NCBI RefSeq assembly: GCF_040869045.1
Contig: NC_090319.1
Coordinates: 386,399,601-386,463,600, forward strand
Reading direction: 5' to 3'
Source of the DNA: Eurosta solidaginis
Lineage: Eukaryota; Arthropoda; Insecta; Diptera; Tephritidae
Length of the DNA: 64,000 nucleotides
The notes beneath the pieces were generated by a model. That model saw nothing but the letters and a program-made list of their open reading frames with translations, did no database searches and had not been told where the DNA came from. This document shows, piece after piece, positions 32,013 to 45,028 of the stretch (its first letter is position 1; each line of letters begins with the position of its first letter). The position numbers were made by a program, and so were the translations under genes.

Positions 32013-33000
32013 AAATTATAAATTATAAATAAAACATAAATAAGAATTAGAATAAAAAAATAAAAAAAATTATGTATTAAAAAATGGTTTTGGAGAGGTT
32101 AGAAACGTGAAAATGATGAGGATTAACTAGGAATTGCCTTGCTAGATCAATATATGCCCCCAACCCAGCACACGCTGAGGGCATTTAGAATTAATGGAAT
32201 TCATGACGAGCTTTAGGAATACCAGTTTAGTATCTTTATATTTCGTGTTTATGTTGTTCTCGTCACATAAAAGTCCCAGCTAATAGAAGTTCCACTGTTT
32301 TCAGTTGTTTTTAAATGAAAAGCATAACCCCATATTTGGGTACATTCAGTCTAGTTATGTTCGGTATCTAGGGATCTGTTTGAAATAAACCTGCAGACCG
32401 GCACAGCAGAAGTTCTTTCACTTTCCAAGTCTGAGTGCATCTTAACTTTCACAAGAATATAAATGTAAATATTCGTTTAGCATTTCCCGCCTATTTTGTA
32501 TCAGTTCGCCAACTTAATAAAGAAAATGAGTGCGCCACGACTTATTACCATGAAAAAAGCGCCGTTACGACCCAAATGGGGAGGAAGGCGTATTTATTCC
32601 AGTGGACGTGGCGCATAGGAGCATTTACAAATAAACCCAACAGAACATTCATACATACATTCATCCAAAGTAAAAGCATAGCGGAATTTCTCTAACAGAA
32701 TACAGTAGAGGAAATTACGAAACGAAAATTGGAAAGAGCCAAATAAAGAAAGTAACAGCAAAAAAATAGAAAATATAAAATTAAAAAGCAAAAATTTACA
32801 ACTATGCAATTTAAGTGAAGGCGGGCAAAAATACGTTGGGAATGTTAGACGATTTTAGATTTAATACATTTTAGTTAAATATTGAAGCGGCGTGGCGGAG
32901 TGGGTCGCTGCCACAGAACGCCTTGAATCTTGCTTGACCTGCCCTCATACTTTTCTGTTTTTTATTTTTATTAAAATTATATTCTGACTAGATTTATTTC
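32013..33000. other. No recognised gene
   Basis: AT-rich at 32013-32090. At about 32885, GTGGCGGAGTGGGTCGCTGCC resembles a pol III A box, but I find no B box after it. Otherwise nothing recognised. Confidence 0.4.
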
Positions 33001-33007
33001 ACTTTAA

Positions 33008-33035
33008 TGAGGTCGTCGCTTTGAGCGTGACCTCA
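33008..33035. repeat. Compact 11-bp-stem hairpin
   Basis: TGAGGTC (33008-33014) pairs with GACCTCA (33029-33035), and inside it CGCT (33017-33020) pairs with AGCG (33024-33027), leaving a TTG loop. It has no T-run like a bacterial terminator; its role is unknown. Confidence 0.5.
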
Positions 33036-33091
33036 GCTTAATTCAGCCCAAGCATGTCGCGCGAGCAAGTGGATTGACTTGAGAGAAAAAG

Positions 33092-34857
33092 AAGTAAGGG
33101 TATCTAAGTTCGGGTGTAACCGAACTCAGCGTGAGCTTCAATTACACATTTCATTTCAGATAAAATACTTTTCTACATAACACGTGGCACCGCCCGTTTA
33201 AAAAAAATGTCTCGCCATTTCCTCTTACAATAAAACTTGATAAGTGAAATATCATTGATTCAAAACTATTTTTTGCTAAGTTATAGCTTATTATTCTAGT
33301 CTACGACCCTTTTAAACCTTTTAAACTTGTTTTATGTCTAAGTTGCCGTGGTCTTTAACCGATCCCGTCCATTTTTACTAGAAATACTTCTTGCTATAGG
33401 GAAAATTTGTGTAACCAATTTTATTAAGATCCGTTAATTTTTCTTCGAGTTATGGCTCCCGAAACATAGAAACTTGCTTAGTCATAAAAGGGGCGGTGCC
33501 ATGCTCATTTTTTATTTGAATTTTTTCCTATTTATTGTTATAAATCCACTTGGGAAATGAAATACCATTGTTATAAAGCTCTTTTTTGCAAAGATATAGC
33601 TTATTTTATTCGTCTACGACCCTTTTAAAAATCGTGTACATAAAAGTGGGCGTGGTCCTTAACCGATTTCGTTAATTTTTCTTGAAAGCATTCCTTATAG
33701 TAAAGGTAACCTCTCTGCCGAATTTTGTTACGATAGGTTTAACGATTTTTGATTTATGATAAATAATATTTGTAAAATTGATTTTTTCACAAGTGGGCGG
33801 TGCCACGCCCATTTTAAAAATTTTTTTCAAATTTTTATCAAGAGTCTCAATATCAGTCCACGTGTCAAATTTCAGCATTCTAGGTGTATTATTTACTAAA
33901 TAATTTAGGTTTTTTGCGTTTTCCAAAATGTTATATATATAAAAAGTGGGCGTGGTTATCATCCGATTTCGCTCATTTTCAATACCTATCTATTCTGGGT
34001 CCAGATAAGCTCGTGTACCAAGTTTGGTGAAGATATCTCAATATTTACACAAGTTATCGTGTTAACGGACAGACGGACGGACGGGCATAGCTCAATCAAA
34101 TTTTTTTTCGATACTGATGATTTTGATATATGGAAGTCTATATCTATCTCGATTCCTTTATACCTGTACAATAGGGTGGCCACAAGAAATCAATTTTAGA
34201 TTTTCCGCTGGGGCACCCCCATAAAATATGCCAATAGATTAGAAAATGATAAATACAAAGTTTCAGTCCAATCCGATAATGTTAAGACGTGCCTCATTGA
34301 AGTCAAAGTTAGGAAAAACAATGATTTTTCAGAAAAATTTTTTTGTGTTTCCTCAGTAAAAGTGAAACCGTTTATGCCAGGAACTTGACTCGTACACCAT
34401 TCGATAGGTAATTTTATTTGTATTGATTTTGATCTGAATAATATTTTTGTAAAACGGTTATTTTTAGCAGTATTTAGCATTTATCAGATCAGGTCATAGT
34501 GGATATCCCTAATTTTTAATTTCCATGCAAACGTCTATGGTCATTACAATATTCAATAGTATATGAGTCAAGTTCTTGGCATAAATGGTTTCACTTTTAC
34601 TGACGAAACACTAAAATTTTTTCTGAAAAATCGCTGTTTTTCCTAATTTTGACCTCAATGAGGCACATGTTAACATTATCGGATTGGCCTGAAACTTTGC
34701 AATAATCATTTTCTGATCTATTAGCATATTTTGGGAGGGTGCCCCGAAAGATAGAACAAAAATTAAAATTCACCATATACCTTGTAACCACCCTACGGTA
34801 CAACCAACCGTTATCCAATCAAAGTTAATATACTCTGTGTACTAAGCCTGCTGAGTA
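33092..34857 (-). mobile_element. Dispersed repeat C2, near full length, split by a MITE
   Basis: Begins AGTAAGGGTATCTAAG with the GTTCGG/CCGAAC hairpin end and finishes GTACTAAGCCTGCTGAGTAT, the inverse of the left ends of the other copies. GGGCGTGG boxes, (GGAC)n near 34066-34083 and TCGATTCCTTTATACCTGTAC are shared with A1, A2 and B1. The MITE at 34172-34797 sits in its GTACAACCAACC motif. Confidence 0.75.
34172..34797. mobile_element. Long-arm MITE of 626 bp
   Basis: Left end TAGGGTGGCCACAAG, right end TTGTAACCACCCTACG. The arms are inverted over about 270 bases, e.g. CAGTAAAAGTGAAACC (34355) against GGTTTCACTTTTACTG (34588). GTACAA lies at 34166-34171 and again at 34798-34803, and the host motif is otherwise intact, giving a 6-bp target duplication. 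Terminus and duplication length match the M6 elements at 25771 and 38517. Confidence 0.85.
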
Positions 34858-34869
34858 TAAAAATGAAAT

Positions 34870-36215
34870 AAAAGCAGGTAGAATAGTATAATGCAGATCT
34901 TTTGTTGGTTCAAATGGAGTAATTTAAAGCAGTACCTAGTAACTTAGACTAAAAAAAACACTAAATTATGCTTTCTGCCAGTTTGGCATTGCAGGTTGAT
35001 ATTTTCGGCACAGTCACTTGTGATGGCATTAGGGCGGCATAGCTACTTCATCTACCAGTCGTTTTTTTCGCTGTTGCATTTAATTGTGAAATTCCTTTCC
35101 AGCATGATTCTTACTCTATGTTTCATTTAAATTTTGTTTGTACTAATTATGATTCTGATTGTCACACAGATTGGTGCTGATGAAGAGACAAACAGATGAA
35201 CTGACGTGACCGATACGCTTTGCTAGTTGTTTAGCTCAAGTAAGCTTGTTAATGACATCATAACCGGCCGGCAAAGTGTTTGAGATGTGGGTTCGAAATT
35301 GGATGTTGTTTAGATGTCAGTTCTTACAATGGTCGTACACCCAAAAAAAAGGTTTAAACTGAGGAAAACTGATAATCAATGTAGACAATTAATTTTTTTA
35401 TTTTTTATTAAAATTACTTTTTTTTTGGCATTTGGGAATAATATTCTTAAACCGAAAAAAAATATATATATGCGTTATAAAATAATACGTTTTACGATCC
35501 GTGATTGAGATTTATTTTTTAATCACAATAGCTTTGAAATGGTGGATCGGATTGAGATATGTAAACTAGCGACAAATAATACTCGTTAAATCCATAACTT
35601 ATAATTTTTAGAAATAGTTTAACAGTTGTATAGTAAAACGTAATACGGGCCCAGGTTACGAAACGGAAAAATCGGCATCACAGTTAACCACTTCTGAGGT
35701 GCTTTTCAGGCCAATTCATCCCACCGATGGACGTTTTGAAGTTTATTGTTTATTGAAAAAAAAAAATATTGGTGAGAAGTTTTATGGTTAATACCAAGTT
35801 CACACAGAGGGCTAATGAAATGATTAGGCAAGTTTTCTTCCATACAAAATACAAATTCATAAATTTCTCATTATTGCCTTATTGAATGCCTATTGTAGTC
35901 AAAAACATATACTTTATTGTCAATGTAAAAAATGACACACACGAAATTCTAAGTTTAATTTTTGCAGCAAAAGATGGTATGATTTTTTGCAATATAGGCA
36001 TTTGTTTGGATAGGTGCAATATCAAAGCTTTTCTTTAAAGTTAAATAGTGGATGGATAGCAGTCTATTTAAACTATTTTTTGGCGTTGCTAACGGATGCA
36101 CTATGTATAAAACAAGTTTGATATTTATCCGTCAACTGTCTGACAGGATGTTCAATGTGGCTACTTTTTAGCGTTTTGGCAGTTTTTTTAAAAGAATTTT
36201 CAATATGGCGATGCA
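34870..36215. other. No recognised gene
   Basis: AT-rich with short runs of A and T; small open frames without motifs. Confidence 0.4.
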
Positions 36216-36225
36216 TACGCTCGGC

Positions 36226-36676
36226 CATTGTGAATTCATACAAGTGAAAAATTTTTATATTCCTCCATTGCCATACCTACCTGTCAAATAGTAGATGACA
36301 GGGAGAACGGCTGTCGCGAATGGCCAGAGAATGGAATAAAGGTTTACTTTTTGCTCGCGGTTATTAAATTTAAGTGCCATGAATTGCCCATTTGTGTTTC
36401 AAATCAGCTTTTCTTTGAAATGTGTATAGAGAAAATCGGGCTTCACATTAATATTCATTTCTAAAATCTAGTTAATAGATTAAATGTGAGCAGCCTGTAA
36501 GCAAACATTCTAAAATATGTAAATAATGCAATATACCACTCGTCTACAAAAATGTTTGTAAAACACTATTGAGCAAATGATTTAAGTAACCGAACAGCGA
36601 TTGAACAGGTGATCCAGGCTGTTTACTATTGTGAACGTTTTTATCAAACAATCGCCACTTGTATGAATTCACAATG
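36226..36676. mobile_element. MITE of 451 bp with 8-bp target duplication
   Basis: 21-base perfect terminal inverted repeats starting CATTGTGAATTCATACAAG. CGCTCGGC (36218-36225) and CGCTCGGT (36677-36684) flank it, an 8-bp duplication with one mismatch, as in hAT or P-like elements. No transposase inside. Confidence 0.88.
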
Positions 36677-36869
36677 CGCTCGGTTATCTTCAGCGGGTGA
36701 TAGAAAGAGATACAGGATGGGACTGCGATAGTCACTGGATGCTGTTTTTAAACAACAAAAACAACAAAAGCCACTTTAAAAATGAGGTGATAAGTTCTAT
36801 TTGTTGTTTTGACGTCTATGCTGAAGATGTCACACGTGGCCCTTTGAAACAAAAAATAAATACTTCATC

Positions 36870-37540
36870 AAATTGTGATTCGATTAAGTTTCTGTGTAAA
36901 GTTGGTGTTGGGATGTTCCAGGAATATGTTTTGAACCCTTTCGATCAAAATTAGTGATTGTTTGTCGTAAGGTCTCCAGATAATGACCACATATTCCACG
37001 TGTAAGCGTGCGAAACGGGGACATGTAAAGAAGTTTAAAAGTGTATGGATCTGAAAACTCTTCATTACATCGAACAAAACTCAATATCGAGTATGCTTTC
37101 GAGAGAGGCAGAATAATATTACTGTGAAAAGAAAATTTTGCTTCAAAAATCACTCCAAGATCTTTAATCTCTGTAACTTTCTTTAAAACAGAGTTGGCAA
37201 TATTAAAACCGATAGGCGTGGTATTCTGACGTCTGGTATATGTTAAGTGGAAACATTTGTTTATTTTCACCGACAGTCTAATGACACCATTAATGAATAT
37301 TATTTAAATTGCTTTGAAGTTTTCTTGCGTCCTCAGAATTTTTAGCAGCAGCAAACACTTTCAAATCACCAGCATAGAGCAAAAAATTCGATAAAGAGAA
37401 GAAATTGCCAATGTCATTTAGCAGAGGGCCAAAAATGTTTCCCTGGGATACACCTGATGACGCAACAACATCGAAAGAGCCAGCACCAGCTGATGACAAA
37501 TCGTAAACTCGACCATAATAGTTTGCTATCTATAATAAAC
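36870..37540 (-). pseudogene. Jockey-like reverse transcriptase remnant
   Basis: Minus strand, in two frames: VVASSGVSQGNIFGPLL (S/PQG motif), NFLLYAGDLKVFAAA (YAGD in place of YADD), then, after a shift near 37285, MKINKCFHLTYTRRQ, KKVTEIKDLGVIFEAKF and NITYPF-like thumb sequence. The second catalytic-box Asp is replaced by Gly, and upstream RT and endonuclease are missing. Confidence 0.8.
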
Positions 37541-37544
37541 CGAC

Positions 37545-38510
37545 AAACAAAATAAGTAAAGTAGCCTCTGTTGTGGTTTAACTTCAACCCCTGGGCTTGC
37601 TTTAGTTAACTTAAGAGATTAGTTTCCTAGACGTACACCCTCATATGTAGTTAAACATCGAACTTCAAGAGTACTTAGTACTCACGCCTTTTTTAAATGT
37701 AGTTGATTTTCAAGTAGTTAATAGTTTAATTGTAAAACTGGTCATTTTGTTGTTGTTGTGTTACCAGTGCCCTAGTACCTCGTTGCAGAAGTTTTAGGCA
37801 CCACTGTGCACCTCTATCAATGTTTACTTTGCTTGCACACCGGCTATCCAAGTTATATTGGCACATATGTATTGGTATGCGTTCAAGTCAGCTGTTTATG
37901 TTAAAATTATTGATTTCCAGCAATACCTAGCAACGAAGGCAAATGAAGGTAGTATTTTTCTTTTATTCATTTACTTATATGTTCCATTTGTTTGTTGCTT
38001 TGTTTAACCAACCAACAATATTACGCTACATTTTGGTTACATAGCACGAAAAGCTGGCGCTTAGTAAATAATATAAATGCATATGTGTGTTGGAATGTTC
38101 AACTAAAGGTTGTGGGTTAGCAGACATTTTAATGCAAACATAGACATAAACGTGTAAGTATGTATTAAAAGTAGGACGGTGGGTGGAAAAGTCAGTTTAT
38201 ACACATACACAGATAAATACATATGCGCTTATGTTCGAACTATTTTCTATTTTTATACTTGATGGACGTCACTGGGTAAAATGGAAACCCATCAATATGC
38301 GGCAACAATGATAATATTGTTGGTAAAATGTGTATGAAGAACAAAACTGCATATATATGTACAACCATACTTTTGAATCGGTTATATCCATTTAAGTGAT
38401 TTATTAGCTATGTAACAGGCTTTATTCTTTTATATCTAACTATGTGACACAAAATTGATTTTATTTATCTTTTTAAAGAATTTTTTTTCTCACACTAACA
38501 TTTACCATAC
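37545..38510. other. No recognised gene
   Basis: Short (GTT)n at about 37749-37760; otherwise AT-rich sequence without recognised features. Confidence 0.4.
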
Positions 38511-38516
38511 GTACCT

Positions 38517-39000
38517 TAGACTGGGTCCATTTATTAACCGATATCGCGCCATCGATTTTTCGATAGGATTTGGGCTCAGGAAAAAAGTTCCACTACGCAT
38601 ACCCAAAAAAATAATTTTCGAGCCTGCGTAATTTAATTTTTTTTACTTGTTTTCGACTTTGATTTTTAAGGTTTTTTTCATGACCCCCTAAAAAAAATTT
38701 CATTTGATTGTAAGATTTCCATGTATAGCCTGTTTTCTTTTTCTTTTCAAAAAACTGTTATCGCCAACGTTTTTAGCGGACATTTTTGGGTCGGACATAT
38801 GAAAATTTTTTTAGTAGGTCATGAAAAAAACCTTAAAAATCAAAGTCGAAAACAAGTAAAAAAAATTAAATTACGCAGGCTCGAAAATTATTTTTTTGGG
38901 TATGCGTAGTGGAACTTTTTTTCCTGAGCCCAAATCCTATCGAAAAATCGATGGCGCGATACCAGTTAACTTTCGTCCATACAAATCGACCCACCCTAGT
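38517..39000. mobile_element. Long-arm MITE M6, copy 2
   Basis: Same arms as 25771-26255 (AACCGATATCGCGCCATCG, GGATTTGGGCTCAGG, and inverse). Flanks GTACCT (38511-38516) and GTACAT (39001-39006) match five of six bases. Confidence 0.85.
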
Positions 39001-39004
39001 GTAC

Positions 39005-40435
39005 ATATATGAGTATTACAGCCCGATGTGGTCATGTTATAATTTTTTTCGGAAAAGTTTGTTCTAAGTTTCAGAAATCGAGCTTATCAAGAAGTTACGT
39101 TAAATCGCTTCTGAACAAGTTTTTCAAATAACACGCTTCCTGCGCCGCCTAGAGGAGTTGTTTTCTCACATGTTTTACTGCCAACGAAATCAATTTTATG
39201 TTCAAATTTTCAAGTCACTGGCTGCTCAAGAAAATTTTCTTTAAATCGATTACAACAATTCAAGTTTAGTTTAGATTTTTTAAATATTTCAGTCGTTTCG
39301 GAATTCATTTAACTTGCATTTACTTTTCGGTGGTGTGACATAAGGTCAACGGGCAAAACGGTCAATTGACGTTATAACCACTTCAAATATCCATGAGATC
39401 AATTGACCTTATGACCTGTCTCAATTTGACTTAACTGCCATTTGAGAAATTTCCTTTTGACCTTGTGACCATTTCGGGGGAAAAATCGAAACTATATCAA
39501 GTAATTTAAGATCCGCACATAAGCGAAAACTTCTTCAGGATTGGTTAGACGTTTAGTTGATTATGCATGTTCTTCTTCTCTAATCCGAGTTTATACTTTA
39601 ATAAAACCGAAATTAATCGAATTTTTTTTTTTCAAATTTTTATTTGCTTTCATTCAAATAAATTATTATTATTTAAAATATAAATAATATTATTCTTATT
39701 TAAAAATAAATATAATTTATTTATATTTACGTTGGAACAGTATTAAATCCGATCTTTAACTAAAATGAGACCAGAATATAGAATAAGAAACCCCGCAGGA
39801 ACAAGTTCTTATTTCCGGTTTTTTACTAGAATGAAACAAAAATATAGGAGCGCCGTATCCGAAAATTAAAAAAAAAAAACAACAACAATGTGGACAGTTG
39901 GCAACAACAAAGTGGACTTTATGACCATTTCGGAATTCGGCCATAAAGTCAAAATAGTTCATTTTTGAAATTTGACGTTGTCATCATTTCATATGATTGG
40001 AATCGAACAAAAATGTTTATTGGGTACGGCCATGTGTAGCTGATCGAATGTTAGTGGCGAATTTTGTGGCATGCAAAACATGCAAAGCAAATGACATTGA
40101 GCTTATATAGAAATTGTAAAATGTTTTTGAACAAGAACCTTTGTCATATACCACTTACCATGTGCCACTTTTACATATGTATGTAGATGTGTATGTAGTA
40201 TGTTTGACGATTTGACCAAAATAATATATAAACTTTGCAAATAATACAAATAATTTCCCCTAAATCTGAGATTGTGAATTTACATCCATTATACCTCATA
40301 TCCTATGCTGTGGGGATGTTGATTCGGAGAAGCAAACTGGTATGAAACTAGCTAGGATAAGAAACAAATTCGAAGAGTTCGATGACTATTTTTTAGCTGT
40401 TGATATTAGAGAAAATGACAAAATCCGCTCACAAC
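39005..40435. other. No recognised gene; TGACCTTATGACC-type words
   Basis: Between 39345 and 39475, and again near 39915-39955, short words such as TGACCTTATGACC, TTGACCTTGTGACC and TAAGGTCAA recur in both orientations. No coding signal. Confidence 0.4.
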
Positions 40436-40439
40436 GTTG

Positions 40440-40565
40440 GTAATTTGGACATGTTTCTTAATCTCATTTCTTCATCAGCTAGCTTTTCGGGTGCAACGCT
40501 TTGAACTCGGGTACACCTTCATACTGTTTTTAAGGCAGATATATACTTCTATCCACTCAGCCATT
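40440..40565 (-). mobile_element. tRNA-like SINE fragment, family 2
   Basis: Minus strand: GGCTGAGTGGATAGAAG (A-box-like), CCCGAGTTCAAAGCG (B-box-like), then AAGCTAGCTGATGAAG tail as at 7740-7790. Confidence 0.5.
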
Positions 40566-40759
40566 TGAGTACACCGCTGCATGTTTTGTAATTTGTCTAT
40601 AACTTTTACCTTTTTGTTGCTCTTCCTTTTATACACACATTGAAATATATATGTATATGTACTATAAGTTTTTAATCCCGAAATGTGTAGAATATTTATC
40701 GGCGCGTTCAACAGAATTTGATCAGTGACATTCGATTTATAGCACTGCGTTATTAGCAA

Positions 40760-42930
40760 TGCTTCTGCTGTTTACCAATCTATCAATATGAGTTACCTAT
40801 ATGTTCTTGATCAGCGAGATAGGCTCATAATACTGCCTTATAAAATTTTTCTTTTATTTCAATTCCTTCAGGAAACGTTATAACTTTGTTCAACGCAATC
40901 AAAAGAGACGGCGAGGCAATATGAAAAAGTGAAATACAGAAGAAGATACGAAGGTAAACAACTTGAATGAAGTGCTCAACGTACTCAAGCAATGCTTTTT
41001 CGTTTCCTCTTAGTGCAATTTTTGGGTATTGCTCTAAGCAGGTGTTTTTATATTCTTTCTTTTCTTCTTTTTCTCAAAATCAAAGGTATCAAATTTCCTG
41101 TTGTGGTTTGTGGTAAGTTAATGCATGGTTGATATAACGGAAGTTTGTCCTCGAGGGTACTTGAGGACGCATATTTTAATAAATAAAAAGAAATTAAAAA
41201 TATAATAAACTGCAGCTGTATGTATAGTGAAAGAAAAAAAACACACATTATTTTTCATTGATGATATTAAGTTAGTGGGTTATAAAAATATTTTAAATGT
41301 TCATAAATTCGCTAAGACCAGATTAACATCGAAGACTTTGGTTTAGGTGCAATCTCGCTTCACAGGGTTTGTGGAAAGTGAAGCGAAGCAAAAAAAATTA
41401 GATTTTTCAAACGTCAAAGTCGAGGTTTTAGTCGAGGGATTTATTATAAACTTTCTGTCAAAGTTTAAGTCTGGGCGTGTTAAGAGCAAATTTCAGGTAT
41501 TTTGGTGTACCAAAAAATCGGGTATTTCTTTACATTAAAATGTTTGCTATTTACAATAATATGGCAAACTTTGAGTACTAATAGAATGAAATTAATTGCT
41601 TTAAATCACGCAGTAAAGCGGAGAACACGAGTACTCAATTAAAGCTACGAAGCATTGGCGACTGCTGTTGAAACTTGCAACGGGATTTGAATATTTGATT
41701 TACTCGAAAATTTAACCATTTCATCGAAATTTATGCATCTGCCCACAGGAAAATTCCTTGAATTTCGAATCTAAAGTGCACAAAGCAAAGAGCTTCATAT
41801 ACAACGTATAACGAATACGCTGGCAGTTTTAAAGAGCAAATTTAAATGTACGTCAGTTGTACTTCAAAGAAATTGAATATCATTTTAACTTTCCCCTTAT
41901 AATTGATTTTATCTCCGTCAAGCAATACGAATCAGTTGTCTAATGAAAAGTGCTGCCAAATTTTTTGCGACAATTAGAAGACTACAAGGCAAGCCATGTT
42001 GAAAATTCGTAGAAAATTGCTTAATAACAGTGAAATTTAGCTCCCACAGAAGCATTCAATTTCCAGCTACGACAAACCCACATACAAACGAGCAATGTCA
42101 ATACCGAGATCCCGATATTGAACAAAGTTCGGTATTGATGAATATATCTGGACTAACTGTCATCATACATTTATGTAATACAATTTTCTTAAATATACTC
42201 AAGAATTCATAACATGTACAATTTAGACCTTTTCCCGCTCGCTTATAAGTGATGGTATTATTTAAGTGTACAGATAGTAGATATTGAATTCGGTAATCTG
42301 GTGTCTTTAAAACTTCAAAATTTCAGATTTTTTACTTAACTTCCTTTTAGGTGTGCGATATGTGTATGGCCTTCGAAAACTTTTGTCTAAGGACTTATAT
42401 TCACCCACGTATGCACATGCATATGTAGCAGTTACGCAACTTTAAAACAATAATTAACTTTGCATTTAGATATTATCTATGTGTTATGTATTTCGTTTAT
42501 TTCCCAATAAGCATTAGGCTTGAGCTTGAAACTAAACTTCAGTTTAAGTATAGCAATAAATTCACGCAATGGCTCTCTAGGGCCCACAACAAACATCTTT
42601 TTGACTCTGTTCAGCTCACAACAACATAGAAATAATTTTCCGTAGAATAACACCAGAGGAGTTATCACAGCATGCTTTGAAATGGCTTTGCCATGATGCG
42701 CACTCAACGCAAACGGCGCTATAATGGATTGACTTGTTTTTAGTATTTTCGAGAAGGCAGCTGTAACTGTTACTGATGATCTTGTAGTGTAATTCTAATA
42801 GCCAAACTCCTTGAGTTCTTTTGAAGAAGAGTAGAATCGGTGATTCTCAAAAAAGTATAGTTCTTTTGTTGAGCTCCACTTTAATTCAATAATACTATGT
42901 ACAAACACACACAAAATTGGCAATTTATAC
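40760..42930. other. No recognised gene
   Basis: AT-rich; short open frames on both strands, none with recognisable motifs. Confidence 0.4.
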
Positions 42931-42938
42931 CATTTGGG

Positions 42939-43005
42939 CAATTTATTACGCAATTTATAATATAATAAATTGCCGATTTAAAAAAAAAAATTGCGTAATA
43001 AATTG
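42939..43005. repeat. 18-bp perfect inverted repeat
   Basis: CAATTTATTACGCAATTT (42939-42956) and its exact complement at 42988-43005, with AT-rich spacer containing another TTATAATATAATAA palindrome. Confidence 0.7.
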
Positions 43006-43009
43006 TTTT

Positions 43010-44440
43010 AAACTGCAAATGCAACCTTGTAAAGTGGGTTTATTGGGTAGATTTAAACGTCAGTTACGTGTGGCTCAAGTATATGGTGGCTCATCTCAAC
43101 AGCTGATTTTATTTTTTTCATTTCACCGGAGTAGGGATTGTCAAAAGAAGATGGCAAACTCAAAATGAAACCAAAACATTGAACATATTTTCTTACAACA
43201 CACAAAAATTTCAAAGTTTTATGTTTTCATTCCATTCCATTCGCCTAATACCAACACGCACATTTTGACAATCTGAACAAAGGTATGTTGTTGCTGTGGA
43301 GATGAGCCAACCAGATATCAAATTACTATTGTGTAAGCTAAATTGAATTGTATGAAAACCACTCAATTTAAAGCGAAATTGCCTCAATTTATTTTTCTGT
43401 TTGAACATAGTATAACTAGACTCCATCTAAAAGACAAGGTTTGAAACAGATTGAGTTACCAAAATTGATGAAATATTTTCGCAATGTTTGTTGGGTTATG
43501 CTTGCTTAACGCTCTGCTAAATAAATGCATTTGTTTAGTTTTTGTTGTGGTGCAATACTTATTAACGATTTTTTAAATTTCTTAAATTTTTTATTACGAT
43601 TTTTGTATCTTTGTTGTATAACCGACGTAGCCAGCCAATGTACACCTGTTTTAATGCGCCAATATTTGTTAACGCCATCACAAGGAAGAGGGTGTGTATT
43701 TAAACACAAAATATGTATTACGAGTACTAAATGTTGCTTAAAAAGGCAAAAAAAAAGTATGATAACGTCAAAAACGAACGAAAGTTGGCCCAAATAGCTT
43801 TCCATTTTAGCGTAAATTTAATGTTATTTCTGTTATTCATGCATTTGTGTTTTTGTTTCTTTCTTTCGGTCTCCCTTCTTTCTATAAGCACCTATTAGTT
43901 ATGTATTTTGATTTTTAATTTTTTGTTTAACTTTAATTGCTTGTGCAAGCGTCAATAATATACAAAAATTTCACAAAGGCTTTGGCAATGTAAAAACTGC
44001 AAGACAATGAATAGTTATTGTTATTTCTGGCTTGTCAGTGGATGGCTCAACATTTAGCTGCATATTTTTGGTATTTGTATTTCTGGGATGGCACATTATC
44101 GTCATTAAGTTGAGTTAATTTACATCGGCTTATCGTTTATTAAATAAAAACATTTAATTTATTTATCAATTCATGTTAACGACGACTGCGGCAATATGTA
44201 ACAGCTATGGGAATAAAAGCAAATCATCATTAGTATCAACGGTGTTTTGGTCGTTTCGTAGCTAGTTACACCAATAATCGCTGCTTTGCGATGACTGACG
44301 CCAATTGGGAAGCATCAAGGCATAACATGCCTTCCTCCACGCGTCTCTACGCTAACTCAGTGGATGTTTTACCTTTCCTCTGCTGCTATATACAGAGGCC
44401 GTTGAGCTTTTGTTCATTGCACTTTGTTCATATCAACACC
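43010..44440. other. No recognised gene
   Basis: A 90-codon frame at 43525-43797 overlaps an antisense frame of 99 codons; neither has motifs. Confidence 0.4.
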
Positions 44441-44445
44441 GATAG

Positions 44446-45027
44446 AAATAACGCTAGTAAAATCAACAAATCGGGTTTGTTGTTCCTAAGTTAATATGTA
44501 TTCTGTAAAATGTGTCGCACTATGGTTAATTCAACCCAGTTTTTTTTCAATAGAAAAAAATTTATTCAGTGGTTTCAACAGAGGCGAAACTGTTGGTCCC
44601 AATTTAATAATATTCTCTAAAAATTACAGATTCTGCTGAAAGAACTGATTTCATTGGTCATTTCAACAGTAAATAACTGTCAATATTATGCAAAAGCATC
44701 AAATAATTATAATTACGCTCACGCCGCTCACTACTTTGTTCTTATGACCAGGGTGCCACAGAAAGCACTGTCATATCAACAGCACGGAAACATGTTATTT
44801 TTACAGTTGAAATTGTTATTCTTAGGGCAACAATAATAATAATTTTTAAGTTAACAGAGCTAGGGTTTTAGAGTTATGAACTTTTTTTTTGTTGTTTTGA
44901 CTGTTGTAACGGTCCATTTAGAATCGAAAATTTGTGCGAAGTTGATTCAACAGCTATTTGCGATGAATAAAAATTACAGAAATTTTGGTTGAATTTAGCC
45001 GCAATTCCGTTGATTTTACCATTTTTT
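44446..45027. mobile_element. MITE N, copy 1 (right end lost)
   Basis: AACGCTAGTAAAATCAAC, GGTCATTTCAACAG and TTACAGAAATTTTGGTTGAA match the element at 51081-51863 along its length. The right end stops where dispersed repeat B1 begins at 45029. Confidence 0.7.
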
Positions 45028-45028
45028 T

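Noticed and set aside
40141..40165. ATG|GTAAGT on the minus strand as possible Pellino first exon
   Set aside because: It gives only ATG before the donor, which does not supply the 11 coding bases needed to keep phase with the exon at 19241.
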